Position numbers and translations under genes: made by a program. A stretch of 64,000 nt of DNA from Acinetobacter sp. NIPH 298 (GTDB lineage: Bacteria; Pseudomonadota; Gammaproteobacteria; Pseudomonadales; Moraxellaceae), in NCBI RefSeq assembly GCF_000369505.1, contig NZ_KB850055.1, forward strand, positions 1,579,706-1,643,705, given 5' to 3'. Of this stretch, positions 8,835 through 18,353 are shown piece after piece (within the stretch, counting starts at the first letter, position 1; each line of letters opens with the position of its first letter). Below the pieces are notes generated by a model. That model worked only from the letters and a program-made list of their open reading frames with translations. It made no database searches and was not told the origin of the DNA.

Positions 8835-10541
8835 ATGAATACAAGAATATTATCACTGACTACCGCAGTCTTAGGCAGCTTATTCCTTTTGGGTTGCAAT
8901 AATGACTCAAATAATAATTCCAATCCCTCTCCCACGAAAACGGGCGATGTGCTGATTCTGACAAGCAATGGAATGATAGGTTCAATCAATCGTGATCAAC
9001 CTGAAATGTTGGTTTCTAATTTAAAAATCACAAATCTGCAATCTGGTGAACAACTTATTGGCATAGACCACCGTCCAAAAGATGGAAAATTATATGCCGT
9101 CGGTACTATGGGCAATATCTATACGCTGAACCCTCAAACTGGACGTGCGACTTGGGTAAGTAAGTTAGTTGCTGACCCAATGGATACTACAGATGGCAAT
9201 GCACCATTTGACAAAATCACAGGTAATCCTGACTTGATGACTGTAAACTTTAATCCAGCAGCGGATCGACTACGAGTCATTGGCAATGATGGACAAAATC
9301 TGCGAATTAATGTTGATACGGGGGCGACGATCACAGATGGCAACATTAGTTTAGGTGCCGAATCAGTCGCTATTATTGCTGCTGCATATACCAATGCGTT
9401 TGCTGGTACAGCTTCAACACGATTATTTAGTATTGACCAGAATACTGATCGCATCTATCTACAAAATGCAAATGCGGGCACATTAGGCAATTCAGCAATG
9501 CTTGCATCAGGTGTTGATGTTGAAGGCGGCGGTGGTTTTGATATTGACCCGATTAATAACGTTGGCTATGCCGCCCTTAAAGTAGCAGGCACATATCAAC
9601 TCCACCACCTCAATGTTGCTGCCGTCGGCTCAGAAAATGCTGCCGTTGTTGAAAGCAAAAACTTGCCAAATCTATTTCAGACTTCTGGTATTCGAGGTTT
9701 AGCACTCGCAAGTGCTGCCGATAGCGGCGCACATACATATGGTTTGAGTGCCAACAACCAGCTGATTCATTTTATGGCGAATACTCCAAATTCAGTTAAA
9801 CAAATCAATATTACCGGTTTAAAAGTTGCAGAAAAAATTGTTGGAATCGATTTTCGATTTAAAACCACGACTGATAAATCTGGCATGCTATATGGACTCA
9901 GTGACCAATCAAATCTATATACCATTAATACTCAAACAGGTATGGCAACACTTCAATCCTCACTGAAAGCTGCGATGGGTGATGACAATCCTTTCACAAC
10001 GCTACTTGGTACAAGCTTTGCTGTTGACTTTAACCCTGCTGCTGATCGTTTACGTGTCATTAGTAATACAGGACAAAGTTTAAGGATCAATGTTGATACA
10101 GGCGACACCATTACTGATGGTGACCTAAATGGTATCGATGATGCAGTCGTCAGCGCAGCCGCCTATACCAACAGTTTCCAAACACCTATCCCAATGATTG
10201 GTACAGAACTGTTTAACGTAGATCAAGGCAACCAACTTTTAGTGAAACAAAGTCCACCAAATGATGGTGTACTCAATTCAATTGGTGCATTAGGAATCAA
10301 TCTAGGGATGGATAATGGTTTTGACATTGCTGGTGGAGACAATGGTTTTGCTTTAGCAACCGTGTCTGGAATGACGGGGCCCTCCGTTCTATATCGCATC
10401 GATTTAAACAGTGATACAACGATTATGACACCAAGAGCTAGACTCGCTGTTAATGTAGACGGCACACCAAATCTGGCGGCTTCGACAATTGGTAGCAGCA
10501 CCACCCCACAACTGATAGACCTCGCTATTATGTTGAAGTAA
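8835..10541 (+). CDS. DUF4394 lipoprotein with two tandem DUF4394 units
   Basis: The 568-residue protein has a lipoprotein signal (LFLLGC, lipidated Cys near residue 21), then a short Asn/Ser/Pro-rich linker. Two homologous halves follow, at about residues 36-290 and 300-566. Each half carries a close copy of FNPAADRLRVI followed a few residues later by LRINVDTG, and each has a GGGFDID/NGFDIAG-type segment. The pattern suggests a beta-propeller-like fold, a prediction only. Function is unknown; it is probably anchored to the outer membrane. Asn/Thr richness and lack of an operon partner offer no further clue. The start is backed by AGGA eight bases upstream. Confidence 0.87.
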   Translation: MNTRILSLTTAVLGSLFLLGCNNDSNNNSNPSPTKTGDVLILTSNGMIGSINRDQPEMLVSNLKITNLQSGEQLIGIDHRPKDGKLYAVGTMGNIYTLNPQTGRATWVSKLVADPMDTTDGNAPFDKITGNPDLMTVNFNPAADRLRVIGNDGQNLRINVDTGATITDGNISLGAESVAIIAAAYTNAFAGTASTRLFSIDQNTDRIYLQNANAGTLGNSAMLASGVDVEGGGGFDIDPINNVGYAALKVAGTYQLHHLNVAAVGSENAAVVESKNLPNLFQTSGIRGLALASAADSGAHTYGLSANNQLIHFMANTPNSVKQINITGLKVAEKIVGIDFRFKTTTDKSGMLYGLSDQSNLYTINTQTGMATLQSSLKAAMGDDNPFTTLLGTSFAVDFNPAADRLRVISNTGQSLRINVDTGDTITDGDLNGIDDAVVSAAAYTNSFQTPIPMIGTELFNVDQGNQLLVKQSPPNDGVLNSIGALGINLGMDNGFDIAGGDNGFALATVSGMTGPSVLYRIDLNSDTTIMTPRARLAVNVDGTPNLAASTIGSSTTPQLIDLAIMLK

Positions 10542-10560
10542 ATATCATTGCTTAAATAAA

Positions 10561-10594
10561 AAAACACCGCATATTCAGATGCGGTGTTTTTTTT
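10561..10594. terminator. Bidirectional terminator between convergent genes
   Basis: The perfect stem AAAACACCGCAT / ATGCGGTGTTTT has A- and T-runs on both sides. It serves the DUF4394 gene on plus and the ketoacyl synthase gene on minus. Confidence 0.9.
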
Positions 10595-10607
10595 AAATTT
10601 TCAAAAC

Positions 10608-11714
10608 TTATGCAATATGCTTTTTCACAATGATCGAACCGACTGAATAACCTGCACCGAATGAAGAGATCACAGCGTATTCACCATCATTGACCTGTTC
10701 ACCTGTACGATGCATCGCAATGATCACACCCGCAGATGAGGTATTTGCAAACTCATCTAAAATGATTGGTGCACGCTCTAAATCAGCCTCTTTACCTACA
10801 ACTAATTTTAAAATCAGTTCATTCATATTGGCATTGGCTTGGTGTAACCAGAAACGCTTAACCTGCTCAGCTGTCAATTCGAGTTTTTCTAATTGCGCAG
10901 TAATGATTTTTGCAACAAGTGGGCAAACTTCTTTAAAGACTTTACGACCATCCTGACGGAATAATTTATCATCCACCACCGCATCTTCACTACGGTTCAA
11001 GAAACCAAAGTTATTACGAATATTGTTTGAGAATTGCGTGAACAAATGAATATCTAAAATTTCATAACCTGATTTTGTTTCAGTTTCTTCGATAATCGAT
11101 GCTGTCGCAACATCACCAAAAATAAAGTGTGCATCACGGGTACGATAGTCTAAATGACCTGATGTAATCTCAACATTGAGCAGTAAAACACGGCGAGCAC
11201 CACACTTCACCGCATCATAAGCTTGCTTTAAACCAAACGTGGCAGCAGAACAAGCCACATTCATATCGTACGCATAGCCTTGAATGCCAAGTGCAGATTG
11301 AATCTCAATCGCCACAGCTGGATAAGCACGTTGCATATTTGAACAAGCTAAAATCACAACATCGATGTCTTCTGCGGTAACACCTGCATTTTCCATCGCT
11401 TGTTTTGCTGCAATCACACCCCATTCTGCTTGAAGTGAAAGCTCATCATTGCTACGTTCTTGTAAACGAGGACGTAAACGCTTTGGATCAAGAATACCAG
11501 ACTTCTCAACCACATAACGGCGCTGAATACCTGATGCTTTTTCAATAAACTCAGGGCTTGAACCACGTAATGGCTCTAATTCACCTGCTGCAATTTTGTC
11601 AGCATGTTCTTGGTTATATTGTTCTACATAAGCATTTAAACTTTCCACCAATTCTGCATTGGAAATAGATTCGGTCGGGTGAAATAACCCTGTACCTGTT
11701 ATACGAATGCCCAT
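10608..11714 (-). CDS. FabH-like 3-oxoacyl-ACP synthase III
   Basis: The thiolase-fold condensing enzyme has 368 residues, longer than the roughly 317 of housekeeping FabH. The catalytic triad is visible: Cys in [10 protein letters not shown], His in [10 protein letters not shown] and Asn in FANTSSAG. An N-terminal insertion (about residues 25-60) enlarges the family core. This shape resembles Pseudomonas PA3286, which condenses octanoyl-CoA with malonyl-ACP to shunt beta-oxidation intermediates into fatty-acid synthesis; the same substrate here is an inference. It lies 46 bases downstream of hrpA on the same strand and may be cotranscribed. No fab cluster is nearby. Confidence 0.88.
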   Translation of the reverse strand: MGIRITGTGLFHPTESISNAELVESLNAYVEQYNQEHADKIAAGELEPLRGSSPEFIEKASGIQRRYVVEKSGILDPKRLRPRLQERSNDELSLQAEWGVIAAKQAMENAGVTAEDIDVVILACSNMQRAYPAVAIEIQSALGIQGYAYDMNVACSAATFGLKQAYDAVKCGARRVLLLNVEITSGHLDYRTRDAHFIFGDVATASIIEETETKSGYEILDIHLFTQFSNNIRNNFGFLNRSEDAVVDDKLFRQDGRKVFKEVCPLVAKIITAQLEKLELTAEQVKRFWLHQANANMNELILKLVVGKEADLERAPIILDEFANTSSAGVIIAMHRTGEQVNDGEYAVISSFGAGYSVGSIIVKKHIA

Positions 11715-11760
11715 GTAAAACTCCTGTAAAGAATGGTTCTAGCTTTCATTATTGCTCAGT

Positions 11761-14700
11761 TTAACCGATTGATAATCGATCCCATAGTTTTTGTAATCTA
11801 TTTGGTGAAATTGGCATCTTTGTTTTCATCGGTTGAGAAAACAAGGAAATTCGCAACTCCTCCATCATCAAATACAATTCTTTGATTTTAGGATCATTTT
11901 TAAATTTAAATAGCTTGTCCATCCAAGGATCGACTTCATCAATTGCCGCAAGGTCTCTTTGTAGATTATTGGGCAATCTATCTAAACGCAATAGCAAAGC
12001 TTTTAAATAACGCGGGTATTCCTGCCAAAGATCAGCAGGACGACTATAAACAAAGTTTGCGAGGGACATAAGATCCAGTTGATCTTCGATGTCATCTACA
12101 CTGCGAGTGAAAATGGTTTGATCGAGGACGAGCAATTCACGGCGAACTTGCTGCCATTGCGTAAATATTTCAGTCAAATCAGTCAATGTCTGTTGACCCA
12201 AAGATAAAAAATGCTTTTTGGTATTCGCCAATAAGCTTTCAAACTCAGTAGCATCAATAGGAAGCGTTTGAATCGAAACTTGCAAAGTCGCGTAAACCAA
12301 CATTTGTTCCAACTTTGCTTTATCACCTAATGGTGAATAAGCCAATGCTAATGGTTTAGAAATTTGCTTCTTCAACTGACGAATCAAATCACCAAGTTGC
12401 ATGTGAACAAGGCGAATTACCCCTTCTCTGTGCTGTTTAATTGCTTCTTCTTGATCATTAAACGTCTGAATCACAACACCTGATTCATCTTTTACATCTA
12501 AATCAGCAAATGCTTTACTTGGTACAAGTGCTTGATATTGTTTCACCAATACACCCGTCACTTTTTGTGAAGCTTCAAAAACAAAATGCTCAGGAAAAGT
12601 TTTAAACTCACCCTCATGTTGCTTTACAGCGCGATGCGTTTCTACACGACAACGCGCTTTTAACTCATCCAAGTCACGACCTTGCGCGATTAATTTACCT
12701 TTTTCATCGAGAACTTTAATAAAAGGGATCAGGTATTGATCAATTCGTTCAAAAGAAAAATCTTTTTCAGTGATTTGCTCACCGCGTAAGGCAAAAGCCA
12801 AATAACTAAATAAATGTTCACGCAAATGAACTGCATCGATCCCTTGAATCAACTTTCGTGCTGTATCTGGAATGGGAACAATATTTCGACGTTTATCTTT
12901 TGGCAATGCTTTTAACAGCGCCTCAATTAAATTTTGTCGCCAACCTGGAATGCCCCATGACCATTGATTTTCATCAACTTGTGCTAAAGCTTGCACTGGA
13001 ATCTTCACAGTCGCGCCATCTTCATCATGACTTGGGTCAAAACGATAGCTGGCAGCCAAGCGCAATTGTCCATTATGCAAATAGTCAGGAAACTGTTGTG
13101 TAGTTGGGCGATCATTCATCCACAAGGCGTCATCATCAACGAATAAATAACGTGGATGTTCAGGCTCTACCGTTGCTCGCCAATCTTCGAAACTACGACG
13201 GCTGGCGATTTCGGTCGGAACTTTATTGGCATAAAACTGATAAATCGTTTCTTCATCTACCACCAAATCACGACGCCGTAATTTGTCTTCAACGCGCTCA
13301 ACTTCCTCAAGTTTTAATAAGTTGTGTTTTAGGAATGGTGGAGTAATCCCCAAATGCCCTGTTGTTAACGCATCTCGTAAAAAGATTTCATGTGCAGCAG
13401 CTTGGTCCACTTTTTCAAAATTGATCAGTCGCTTAGGTTCAATAATCAAACCAAACAATGAAATCTGATCATAGGCGTTGACGATACCCGCTTTTTTCGA
13501 CCAGTGCGGTTCAAAATAGTGATGTTTCAATAAATCGCCAGCAGCCAATAAAATCCATTCAGGATCAATTTTCGCCAACGTCCTCAAATAAACTTGAGAC
13601 GTTTCCACCATCTCAAACGCCATCACCCAAGCGGTATTGGTCTTATGTAAAGTGCTGGCTGGAAACACCTTCGCTTTTTGTTGGCGCACCGCCATAAAGG
13701 TATTTCGTTCATCCGTTTTGTTGGCGATAAAGGAAAGTAAACCTGTTAACAAAGCACGATGTAAATTCTCATAATTGGCTGGTTTTTCATTAAAGCTAAG
13801 TTTCAAACCTTCAGCCAACTCAACCAACTGCTGATAAGTTTGTTTCCATTCACGTAAACGCAACCAACTTAAAAAATGGTTCCGCGCAAATTGACGACGC
13901 TTACTTTCTGATTGTGTTTCTGGACTGGTTTGTAAGGTATCCCATAGCTTTAAATAGAATAAAAAGTCAGAATCGGTTTCTTTAAATAAAGCATGCTTTT
14001 GATCCGCCTGCATTTGTTTATCCGCAGGACGTTCACGCGGATCTTGAACAGCCAAAGCACTGACAATCACCAAAATTTCTTTCAGCACACCAAAATGCGC
14101 ACCACCAATAATCATACGCGCCAAACGAGGATCAATCGGCATACGTGCCATCATTTGACCGATTTTGGTTAATCCACCTTTCTTCTTATGAGCGGATTGA
14201 GTGTGCTCGTTATAAGCGCCCAACTCAACCAACAACTTACGTCCATCATTGACTAAACGGAAATCAGGTGGCTCGATAAAATCGAAATCTTCCAAATCGC
14301 CCAATCCCAAACTTTGCATTTGTAAAATCACAGAGGCAAGATTGGTTCGCTTAATTTCTGGTTCGGTAAACTCTGGGCGGCTAAGGAAGTCATCTTCACT
14401 ATAAAGGCGAATACAGACACCCGCAGCGATACGACCACAACGTCCTTTACGTTGGTTCGCCGCAGCTTGTGAAATCGCCTCGATCGGTAAACGCTGTACC
14501 CGCGAACGATAGTTATAGCGTGAAAGACGTGCAAAACCACTATCAATCACATAACGTATATTCGGTACGGTAAGTGCCGTTTCAGCAACGTTAGTGGCAA
14601 TAATAATCCGTCGACCTTTTCCGCTTGGGCTAAAAATCTTTTGTTGTTCTGCAATCGCTAACCGTGCATATAACGGAAGTATTTCCGTATGACGAGGACC

Positions 14701-15636
14701 AAATTTTTGCAGGGTTTCCTGCAATTCCCGAATCTCTTGCTCAGTGCTGGCAAAAATTAAAATATCAGCATGTTCAGGATGACCTTTGCTATCCGCATCA
14801 GCAAAACATTCTTCTACCGCTTGTACGACCGCACGCGGTAAATTTTCCTCAAAATCATCAAACTCGTCATCATCACTGCCGACAATATTCAGTTCAGAAA
14901 TTGGACGATAACGAAGCTCAACAGGGAAACTCCGCCCTTCAACTTCAAATACGGGTGCATTGTAAAAATACTGACTAAAACGATTTACATCAAGCGTGGC
15001 TGAGGTCACGATCACTTTTAAATCTGGGCGCTTCGGCAAAAGCTGCTTTAAATAGCCCATGATAAAATCAATATTGAGCGAACGCTCATGCGCTTCATCT
15101 ATAATAATCGTGTCATATTTTGATAAGAATCGGTCATTGGTCAGTTCAGCAAGCAGAATACCATCCGTCATTAAACGAACAATCGAGTCTTGTGACCCTT
15201 GCTCATTAAATCGAATTTTAAAACCAATGGATTCGCCTAACTTTTCGCCCACTTCTTCCGCGATACGCTGCGATACACTTCGCGCCGCCAAACGACGCGG
15301 TTGAGTATGCCCGATCATGCCTGTCAAACCACGACCTGCCAGCATTGCAATTTGAGGAAGCTGTGTGGTTTTACCTGAGCCAGTTTCCCCCGCCACAATG
15401 ATCACTTGATGCTTTTGAATCGCTTCAATCAAACGATCTGCATAGCGCGTAACAGGTAGGTCTTGATTGAGTTTGATCTTTGGGAGACGCGCCAATCGCT
15501 GTTTAACTTTATGATTCGATTGTGCAAATAGTTTTTCAATTTCTGCTGTTTCGGTTTTTTTATCTTTGCGCAGTCGATTTAAACGGTGGCGGTCACGTGC
15601 CATAACCCATTGATCTACATTTAAATGACTCTGCAC
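11761..15636 (-). CDS. hrpA: ATP-dependent RNA helicase HrpA
   Basis: This large DEAH-box helicase (1291 aa, the usual HrpA size) uses ATP to unwind RNA and, in E. coli, rescues stalled ribosomes. Walker A is GETGSGKTTQLPQ near residue 82, the DEAH box is in IIDEAHERSLN, and motif III is VTSATLD. QRKGRCGRIAAG is motif VI. Helicase-associated and OB-fold regions follow, then the long C-terminal DUF3418 region (about residues 690-1290). The start is GTG with AGGA upstream. The first 60 residues are basic. Confidence 0.96.
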   Translation of the reverse strand: MQSHLNVDQWVMARDRHRLNRLRKDKKTETAEIEKLFAQSNHKVKQRLARLPKIKLNQDLPVTRYADRLIEAIQKHQVIIVAGETGSGKTTQLPQIAMLAGRGLTGMIGHTQPRRLAARSVSQRIAEEVGEKLGESIGFKIRFNEQGSQDSIVRLMTDGILLAELTNDRFLSKYDTIIIDEAHERSLNIDFIMGYLKQLLPKRPDLKVIVTSATLDVNRFSQYFYNAPVFEVEGRSFPVELRYRPISELNIVGSDDDEFDDFEENLPRAVVQAVEECFADADSKGHPEHADILIFASTEQEIRELQETLQKFGPRHTEILPLYARLAIAEQQKIFSPSGKGRRIIIATNVAETALTVPNIRYVIDSGFARLSRYNYRSRVQRLPIEAISQAAANQRKGRCGRIAAGVCIRLYSEDDFLSRPEFTEPEIKRTNLASVILQMQSLGLGDLEDFDFIEPPDFRLVNDGRKLLVELGAYNEHTQSAHKKKGGLTKIGQMMARMPIDPRLARMIIGGAHFGVLKEILVIVSALAVQDPRERPADKQMQADQKHALFKETDSDFLFYLKLWDTLQTSPETQSESKRRQFARNHFLSWLRLREWKQTYQQLVELAEGLKLSFNEKPANYENLHRALLTGLLSFIANKTDERNTFMAVRQQKAKVFPASTLHKTNTAWVMAFEMVETSQVYLRTLAKIDPEWILLAAGDLLKHHYFEPHWSKKAGIVNAYDQISLFGLIIEPKRLINFEKVDQAAAHEIFLRDALTTGHLGITPPFLKHNLLKLEEVERVEDKLRRRDLVVDEETIYQFYANKVPTEIASRRSFEDWRATVEPEHPRYLFVDDDALWMNDRPTTQQFPDYLHNGQLRLAASYRFDPSHDEDGATVKIPVQALAQVDENQWSWGIPGWRQNLIEALLKALPKDKRRNIVPIPDTARKLIQGIDAVHLREHLFSYLAFALRGEQITEKDFSFERIDQYLIPFIKVLDEKGKLIAQGRDLDELKARCRVETHRAVKQHEGEFKTFPEHFVFEASQKVTGVLVKQYQALVPSKAFADLDVKDESGVVIQTFNDQEEAIKQHREGVIRLVHMQLGDLIRQLKKQISKPLALAYSPLGDKAKLEQMLVYATLQVSIQTLPIDATEFESLLANTKKHFLSLGQQTLTDLTEIFTQWQQVRRELLVLDQTIFTRSVDDIEDQLDLMSLANFVYSRPADLWQEYPRYLKALLLRLDRLPNNLQRDLAAIDEVDPWMDKLFKFKNDPKIKELYLMMEELRISLFSQPMKTKMPISPNRLQKLWDRLSIG

Positions 15637-15748
15637 TGAACAGCTTTCCTGAAAATAAAATAATCGGCTATTTTACGCTTTAAAGTGTTGCTATGCAAAG
15701 CAACTACACCAATCCCGTTGGGAAATTGATGCATATTGATCAATATCT

Positions 15749-16909
15749 TCAAGATTTAGATGACGAATCAAAACGCTGAAGAAAACGCTTTACGTATTTT
15801 TTAAAAGGCCAAGTAAACTGCTTCACAAAACTATTTGGAATTTTATAGCCTACCGTACCATACACACTCGCCAAATGATTTGGCATATACACGCTTTTAA
15901 AAACGACATCATACACAGGGATAAATGCGGCATAATTTTTATCAATTGCAGGCTTTTCAGAAGAATGATGCCAATGATGAAACTCAGGAGTGGCAATAAT
16001 CCAACGCAAATAAGGAAAGCGAAAACGTACATTAGAATGAATAAATATGGCGTGAAAGGAAATAAAGATCAGGTACGCAAACACGGCTGAAGTGTGAAAA
16101 CCCAAAAGAAAAATAGGTAAAGTTGCTAAAAAACGTGTCATTAACACTTCAACAGCATGCAAACGTGAAGATGCCAGCCAATCCATATATTCAGTAGAAT
16201 GATGAATGGCATGAAAACGCCAAAGGAAATTCACTTCATGCATCGCTCGGTGCAGCCAATACACCACAAAATCCACAACAATCAGTAACTCGATGAACTG
16301 TAACCAAATCGGTTGCGCCTGCACATAAGGCACAATTGGATTATTTGGTAAATGAGTGATCCAATATTGAATTGGCATGACTGTTAAAAAGGTGAATAAC
16401 TGAATACCAATATGACTAAACATGAAATATTTCATATCTGTCACCCAGCCAACCCTAAGAATTTTTTGCTCAGGATTTTTGGCAAAAAAACCCTCAAGCG
16501 GAATAAAAATAACAGCCAAAATCACAAGCGTCAGAACGAAATAATCAATCCCAGCATAGAAAGGAAGACTTGGAAGTATCGGTGCTTTGATCAAGCCACA
16601 GCCGAGAACTGCTGCAACTAAAGCAAAACATAATCCGTAAAACCCATATCGATTTTGACGAATGATTGAGCTATATGCGCCAAAACCGACACTCAGAACA
16701 ACCGCCAATATTAAACTAAAATAAAAGACATCATAATATTGCACATAAAATGGGCGAAGTTCTGGTGTCGTTAATACAGTGGGAAATAAAAAACATAAAG
16801 CGCCGAATATACTTAGCAAACCTAAGGACATTGAAATAAAAGCGCTAATTTTCCCCAAACCCATATTCAGTTCTAAGTTTTCGAATCTTGTTCTTAAATG
16901 ATCAGTCAT
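15749..16909 (-). CDS. Fatty acid hydroxylase/sterol desaturase family membrane protein
   Basis: The 386-residue integral membrane protein has about seven hydrophobic segments. The di-iron histidine boxes of the superfamily are all present: HRAMH, HAIHH and HHWHH, in the C-terminal half (about residues 220-340). Such enzymes use O2 to hydroxylate or desaturate lipid substrates. The substrate is unknown. E. coli-type sterols are absent in this group, so a fatty acyl, ether-lipid or hopanoid-like substrate is more likely. It is transcribed alone, away from ahpC, with its promoter in the 16910-17254 region. Confidence 0.87.
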   Translation of the reverse strand: MTDHLRTRFENLELNMGLGKISAFISMSLGLLSIFGALCFLFPTVLTTPELRPFYVQYYDVFYFSLILAVVLSVGFGAYSSIIRQNRYGFYGLCFALVAAVLGCGLIKAPILPSLPFYAGIDYFVLTLVILAVIFIPLEGFFAKNPEQKILRVGWVTDMKYFMFSHIGIQLFTFLTVMPIQYWITHLPNNPIVPYVQAQPIWLQFIELLIVVDFVVYWLHRAMHEVNFLWRFHAIHHSTEYMDWLASSRLHAVEVLMTRFLATLPIFLLGFHTSAVFAYLIFISFHAIFIHSNVRFRFPYLRWIIATPEFHHWHHSSEKPAIDKNYAAFIPVYDVVFKSVYMPNHLASVYGTVGYKIPNSFVKQFTWPFKKYVKRFLQRFDSSSKS

Positions 16910-17254
16910 TGTTCGTGTTAATTCGCTATCTACTCGAGCAAAAAGCTCACAAATTAAATTATAGTCCAGAAATTAAACATTTTTATATATTTTTCCATTC
17001 TACCCTTGAATTTTAATGATATAGACTGCATGTTGTCTAACGCATTAATTTTAAAATCTCCTGTCATCTTGACGTCATCAACTTGAAGTCAAATCAGGAT
17101 AGATTGGGTGAAAATGTGGATTTAAATCGATCAATTCATTTTTCCGATTCTAATCATGTAAAAATACTATTTCCCCAATAATGAAAAATTAACTATTCTA
17201 TATCTCGTAAACACTTTCCTCGTTTAAAGATATACCGCAATCATGGAGACAATG
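16910..17254. promoter_or_regulatory. Divergent promoter region of the desaturase-like gene and ahpC
   Basis: No gene is seen. A pair of near-identical 9-mers, TTGACGTCA (17069-17077) and TTGAAGTCA (17083-17091), lies 14 bases apart, and the outer bases also form TTGAC...GTCAA. This could be a regulator site. A well-spaced OxyR pattern of ATAG/CTAT quartets was sought and not found. Confidence 0.35.
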
Positions 17255-17818
17255 ATGAGCTTGATTAATACTGAAGTTAAACCATTTAAAGCTGATGCAT
17301 TCCGTAACGGTGAATTCATTCAAGTAACTGAAGCAGATCTTAAAGGTAAATGGTCTGTTCTTATTTTCATGCCAGCTGCTTTTACATTCAACTGTCCAAC
17401 AGAAGTTGAAGATGCTGCTGACAACTATGAAGAATTCAAAAAAGCTGGTGCGGAAGTTTATATCGTAACGACTGATACTCATTTCTCTCACAAAGTATGG
17501 CATGAAACTTCTCCAGCTGTTGGTAAAGCTCAATTCCCATTAATTGGTGATCCTACTCATCAATTAACACGCGCTTTTGATGTTCATATTGAAGAAGCTG
17601 GTTTAGCACTTCGTGGTACGTTCATCATTAACCCTGAAGGCGTAATCAAAACTGCTGAAATTCATGACAACTCAATTGCTCGTGATGTATCAGAAACTTT
17701 ACGTAAACTTAAAGCTGCTCAATTCGTAGCTAGCCACCCAGGTGAAGTTTGCCCAGCGAAATGGAAAGAAGGTGAAGCTACCCTCGCTCCATCTATCGAC
17801 TTAGTTGGTAAAATCTAA
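17255..17818 (+). CDS. ahpC: Alkyl hydroperoxide reductase peroxiredoxin subunit
   Basis: AhpC is the typical 2-Cys peroxiredoxin that reduces H2O2 and organic hydroperoxides, recycled by AhpF. With ATG 17255 the product is 187 aa and begins MSLINTEVKPF, exactly like the enterobacterial protein; GGAG lies six bases upstream, so two earlier in-frame ATGs are less likely. The peroxidatic cysteine is in FTFNCPTE (about residue 47) and the resolving cysteine in HPGEVCPAKW (about 166). The C-terminal tail that shields the active site in sensitive peroxiredoxins is present. ahpF lies about 4 kb downstream instead of next door. Confidence 0.97.
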   Translation: MSLINTEVKPFKADAFRNGEFIQVTEADLKGKWSVLIFMPAAFTFNCPTEVEDAADNYEEFKKAGAEVYIVTTDTHFSHKVWHETSPAVGKAQFPLIGDPTHQLTRAFDVHIEEAGLALRGTFIINPEGVIKTAEIHDNSIARDVSETLRKLKAAQFVASHPGEVCPAKWKEGEATLAPSIDLVGKI

Positions 17819-17842
17819 TTCATTAGATTCAACCGATACGTC

Positions 17843-17875
17843 AGAAACCACCCTTTTTTGGGTGGTTTCTTTTTG
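17843..17875 (+). terminator. ahpC terminator
   Basis: The perfect 11-bp stem AGAAACCACCC / GGGTGGTTTCT has a T6 loop and is followed by TTTT. Confidence 0.92.
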
Positions 17876-18069
17876 TCTAAAATATTTATAAATTTCTGCT
17901 TGTCTGCGCTTCGATTTAATTGCAAATTTTTTACAATTCTTATACTTATATCTTCATAGCAAAGTTCATTTATCAATTGTCAGCTTCTGAGACTTGGAGT
18001 ACTGTCAAATGATGGAATAAAGCGTTTTTTATATGGACATGAGTCTACTATTGATATGGGGGCAAATGT

Positions 18070-18285
18070 ATGGAAAAAACTGTTATTGTAACTTCTTGGA
18101 AATATGACGTTTCTTCACGCTATTTAAAAATATTTTATAACAATGGTTCAGGTGAACTGTACCATCCTGTACCAAAATTTATTTACGATAATTTACTCCG
18201 CTCTACTGACAAAGCTGCATTTGTACATAAGTATCTTGAGTTTGACCTACATTTTAAACGACTCTCTATTTCAGCTTCCTCATAA
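18070..18285 (+). CDS. KTSC-domain-like small protein, 71 aa
   Basis: The small protein shows the KTSC pattern: a beta-rich start (SSRYLKIFYNNGSGELYHPVP) followed by a helix (KFIYDNLLRSTDKAAFVHKYL). KTSC domains are found alone or fused to nucleic-acid enzymes and have no settled function. A GGGGG run seven bases before ATG 18070 is a strong ribosome site, and a terminator follows at once, which supports a real monocistronic gene. Family assignment is moderately sure. Confidence 0.7.
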   Translation: MEKTVIVTSWKYDVSSRYLKIFYNNGSGELYHPVPKFIYDNLLRSTDKAAFVHKYLEFDLHFKRLSISASS

Positions 18286-18288
18286 AAA

Positions 18289-18316
18289 ATCAGCCCGATT
18301 GGGGCTGATCTTTGTT
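18289..18316. terminator. Terminator between the KTSC-like gene and alkM
   Basis: The stem ATCAGCCC / GGGCTGAT is preceded by an A-run and followed by CTTTGTTG. The A-run makes it also usable on the minus strand after alkM. Confidence 0.75.
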
Positions 18317-18353
18317 GTGACAACGAAGTCTGCGAAATACCAACGCTTTCTAA

